Below are positions 49,944-49,992 of a DNA stretch of 49,992 nucleotides, in pieces. The notes below the pieces were generated by a model. The model was not told the origin of the DNA, searched no databases, and worked only from the letters and a program-made list of their open reading frames with translations. A program made the translations under genes and the position numbers. Position 1 is the stretch's first letter. Every line of letters starts with the position of its first letter. The stretch comes from Terriglobales bacterium (lineage in GTDB: Bacteria; Acidobacteriota; Terriglobia; Terriglobales; Acidobacteriaceae), in the NCBI GenBank assembly GCA_016185365.1, contig JACPNP010000011.1, positions 1 through 49,992 on the forward strand. Direction: 5' to 3'.

Positions 49944-49992
49944 GGAGAGATGGCCGAGAGGCTGAAGGCGGCGGTTTGCTAAACCGTTATAC
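49944..49992 (+). tRNA. tRNA-Ser (anticodon GCT), cut by window end
   Basis: GGAGAGA begins the acceptor stem, then the D arm and an anticodon arm GCGGT, loop TTGCTAA, ACCGT, giving anticodon GCT (codons AGC/AGU). The long variable arm typical of Ser begins at TATAC, and the rest is outside the window. The 5' half came with the island. Its present promoter is not obvious; TAAACT (49922-49927) is a possible -10 box. Confidence 0.85.

Larger units (their letters stand above)
47805..49982. mobile_element. 2.1 kb island between two tRNA-Ser 5' halves
   Basis: A 41-base direct repeat, GCGGAGAGATGG to GTTTGCTAA, lies at 47805-47845 and 49942-49982. It is the 5' half of tRNA-Ser, ending in the anticodon loop, a favoured crossover site of tyrosine recombinases. 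After the left copy the tRNA is broken (TTTAATCTGCC instead of ACCGTTATAC); after the right copy it continues normally. The 2,096 bases between hold a DUF2182 gene and a DUF1326 gene, both leftward, and no integrase. The left 240 bases (47846-48088) hold no gene, only an inverted repeat CCAATC...GATTGG near 47992-48035. Confidence 0.8.

Noticed and set aside
49903-49983. Short peptide reading MAERLKAAVC at the end of the island
   Set aside because: This is the well-known translation of a tRNA-Ser gene, not a protein.

Overview
The window looks like a chromosomal segment of an Acidobacteriota bacterium (Terriglobia-like). It is about 60 percent GC by eye and full of core genes in orders common to that phylum. 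Many proteins have typical acidobacterial form: a Ser/Thr kinase fused to a beta-propeller, a DUF3857/transglutaminase/TPR protein, and a HpnI-like hopanoid glycosyltransferase. The intergenic DNA is packed with palindromic REP-like repeats. The taxonomic call is inference from gene content; no rRNA gene is present.

Layout. 1-193: a 3'-end repeat and tRNA-Pro. 263-1869: a small membrane protein and a HpnI-like glycosyltransferase. 2041-5854: yggX, rnr and a res-xre toxin-antitoxin pair. 5934-7914: murJ and a GxxExxY gene between inverted repeats. 8266-12679: secreted amidohydrolase, a His-rich secreted protein, an LTxxQ protein, small proteins and kdsB. 13065-19093: fabD, a large transglutaminase-like protein, then plsX (broken), rpmF and yceD. 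19242-20438: a Cys-rich small protein and two type IV pilins. 20747-30051: dinB, ddl, an RDD protein, arginase, asnS, a TIM-barrel isomerase and ggt. 30316-34989: a TonB-like protein, prmC-prfA, a broken four-helix-bundle gene and a DUF1385 protein. 35739-41352: tRNA-Met with a 3' repeat, a radical SAM protein, a DEAD-box helicase, a PAS protein and a REP-associated transposase. 41571-47763: kinase, a broken cation-efflux gene, an IS200-like transposase between REP pairs, ogt and a PAS-GGDEF protein. 47805-49992: a 2.1 kb insertion between two copies of the 5' half of tRNA-Ser, carrying a DUF2182/DUF1326 pair.

The core genes serve the envelope (murJ, ddl, kdsB, fabD, plsX, glycosyltransferase), translation (prfA, prmC, asnS, rpmF, yceD, rnr) and repair (dinB, ogt). 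The accessory layer is the most interesting part. Two tRNA genes (Pro and Met) are each followed by the same roughly 75-base core and then a second copy of their own 3' end, with a repeat period of 127-129 bases. tRNA-Ser is split by a small island. Two small-protein genes (GxxExxY and four-helix bundle) each sit inside their own inverted repeats. Two Y1-type transposases are bracketed by REP palindromes, and related repeats have entered coding sequence (ddl, dinB tail, probably rnr). Several genes seem broken: plsX (internal deletion with frameshift), the cation-efflux gene (truncated and frameshifted) and the four-helix-bundle gene (early stop). Genuine decay and assembly error cannot be told apart here.
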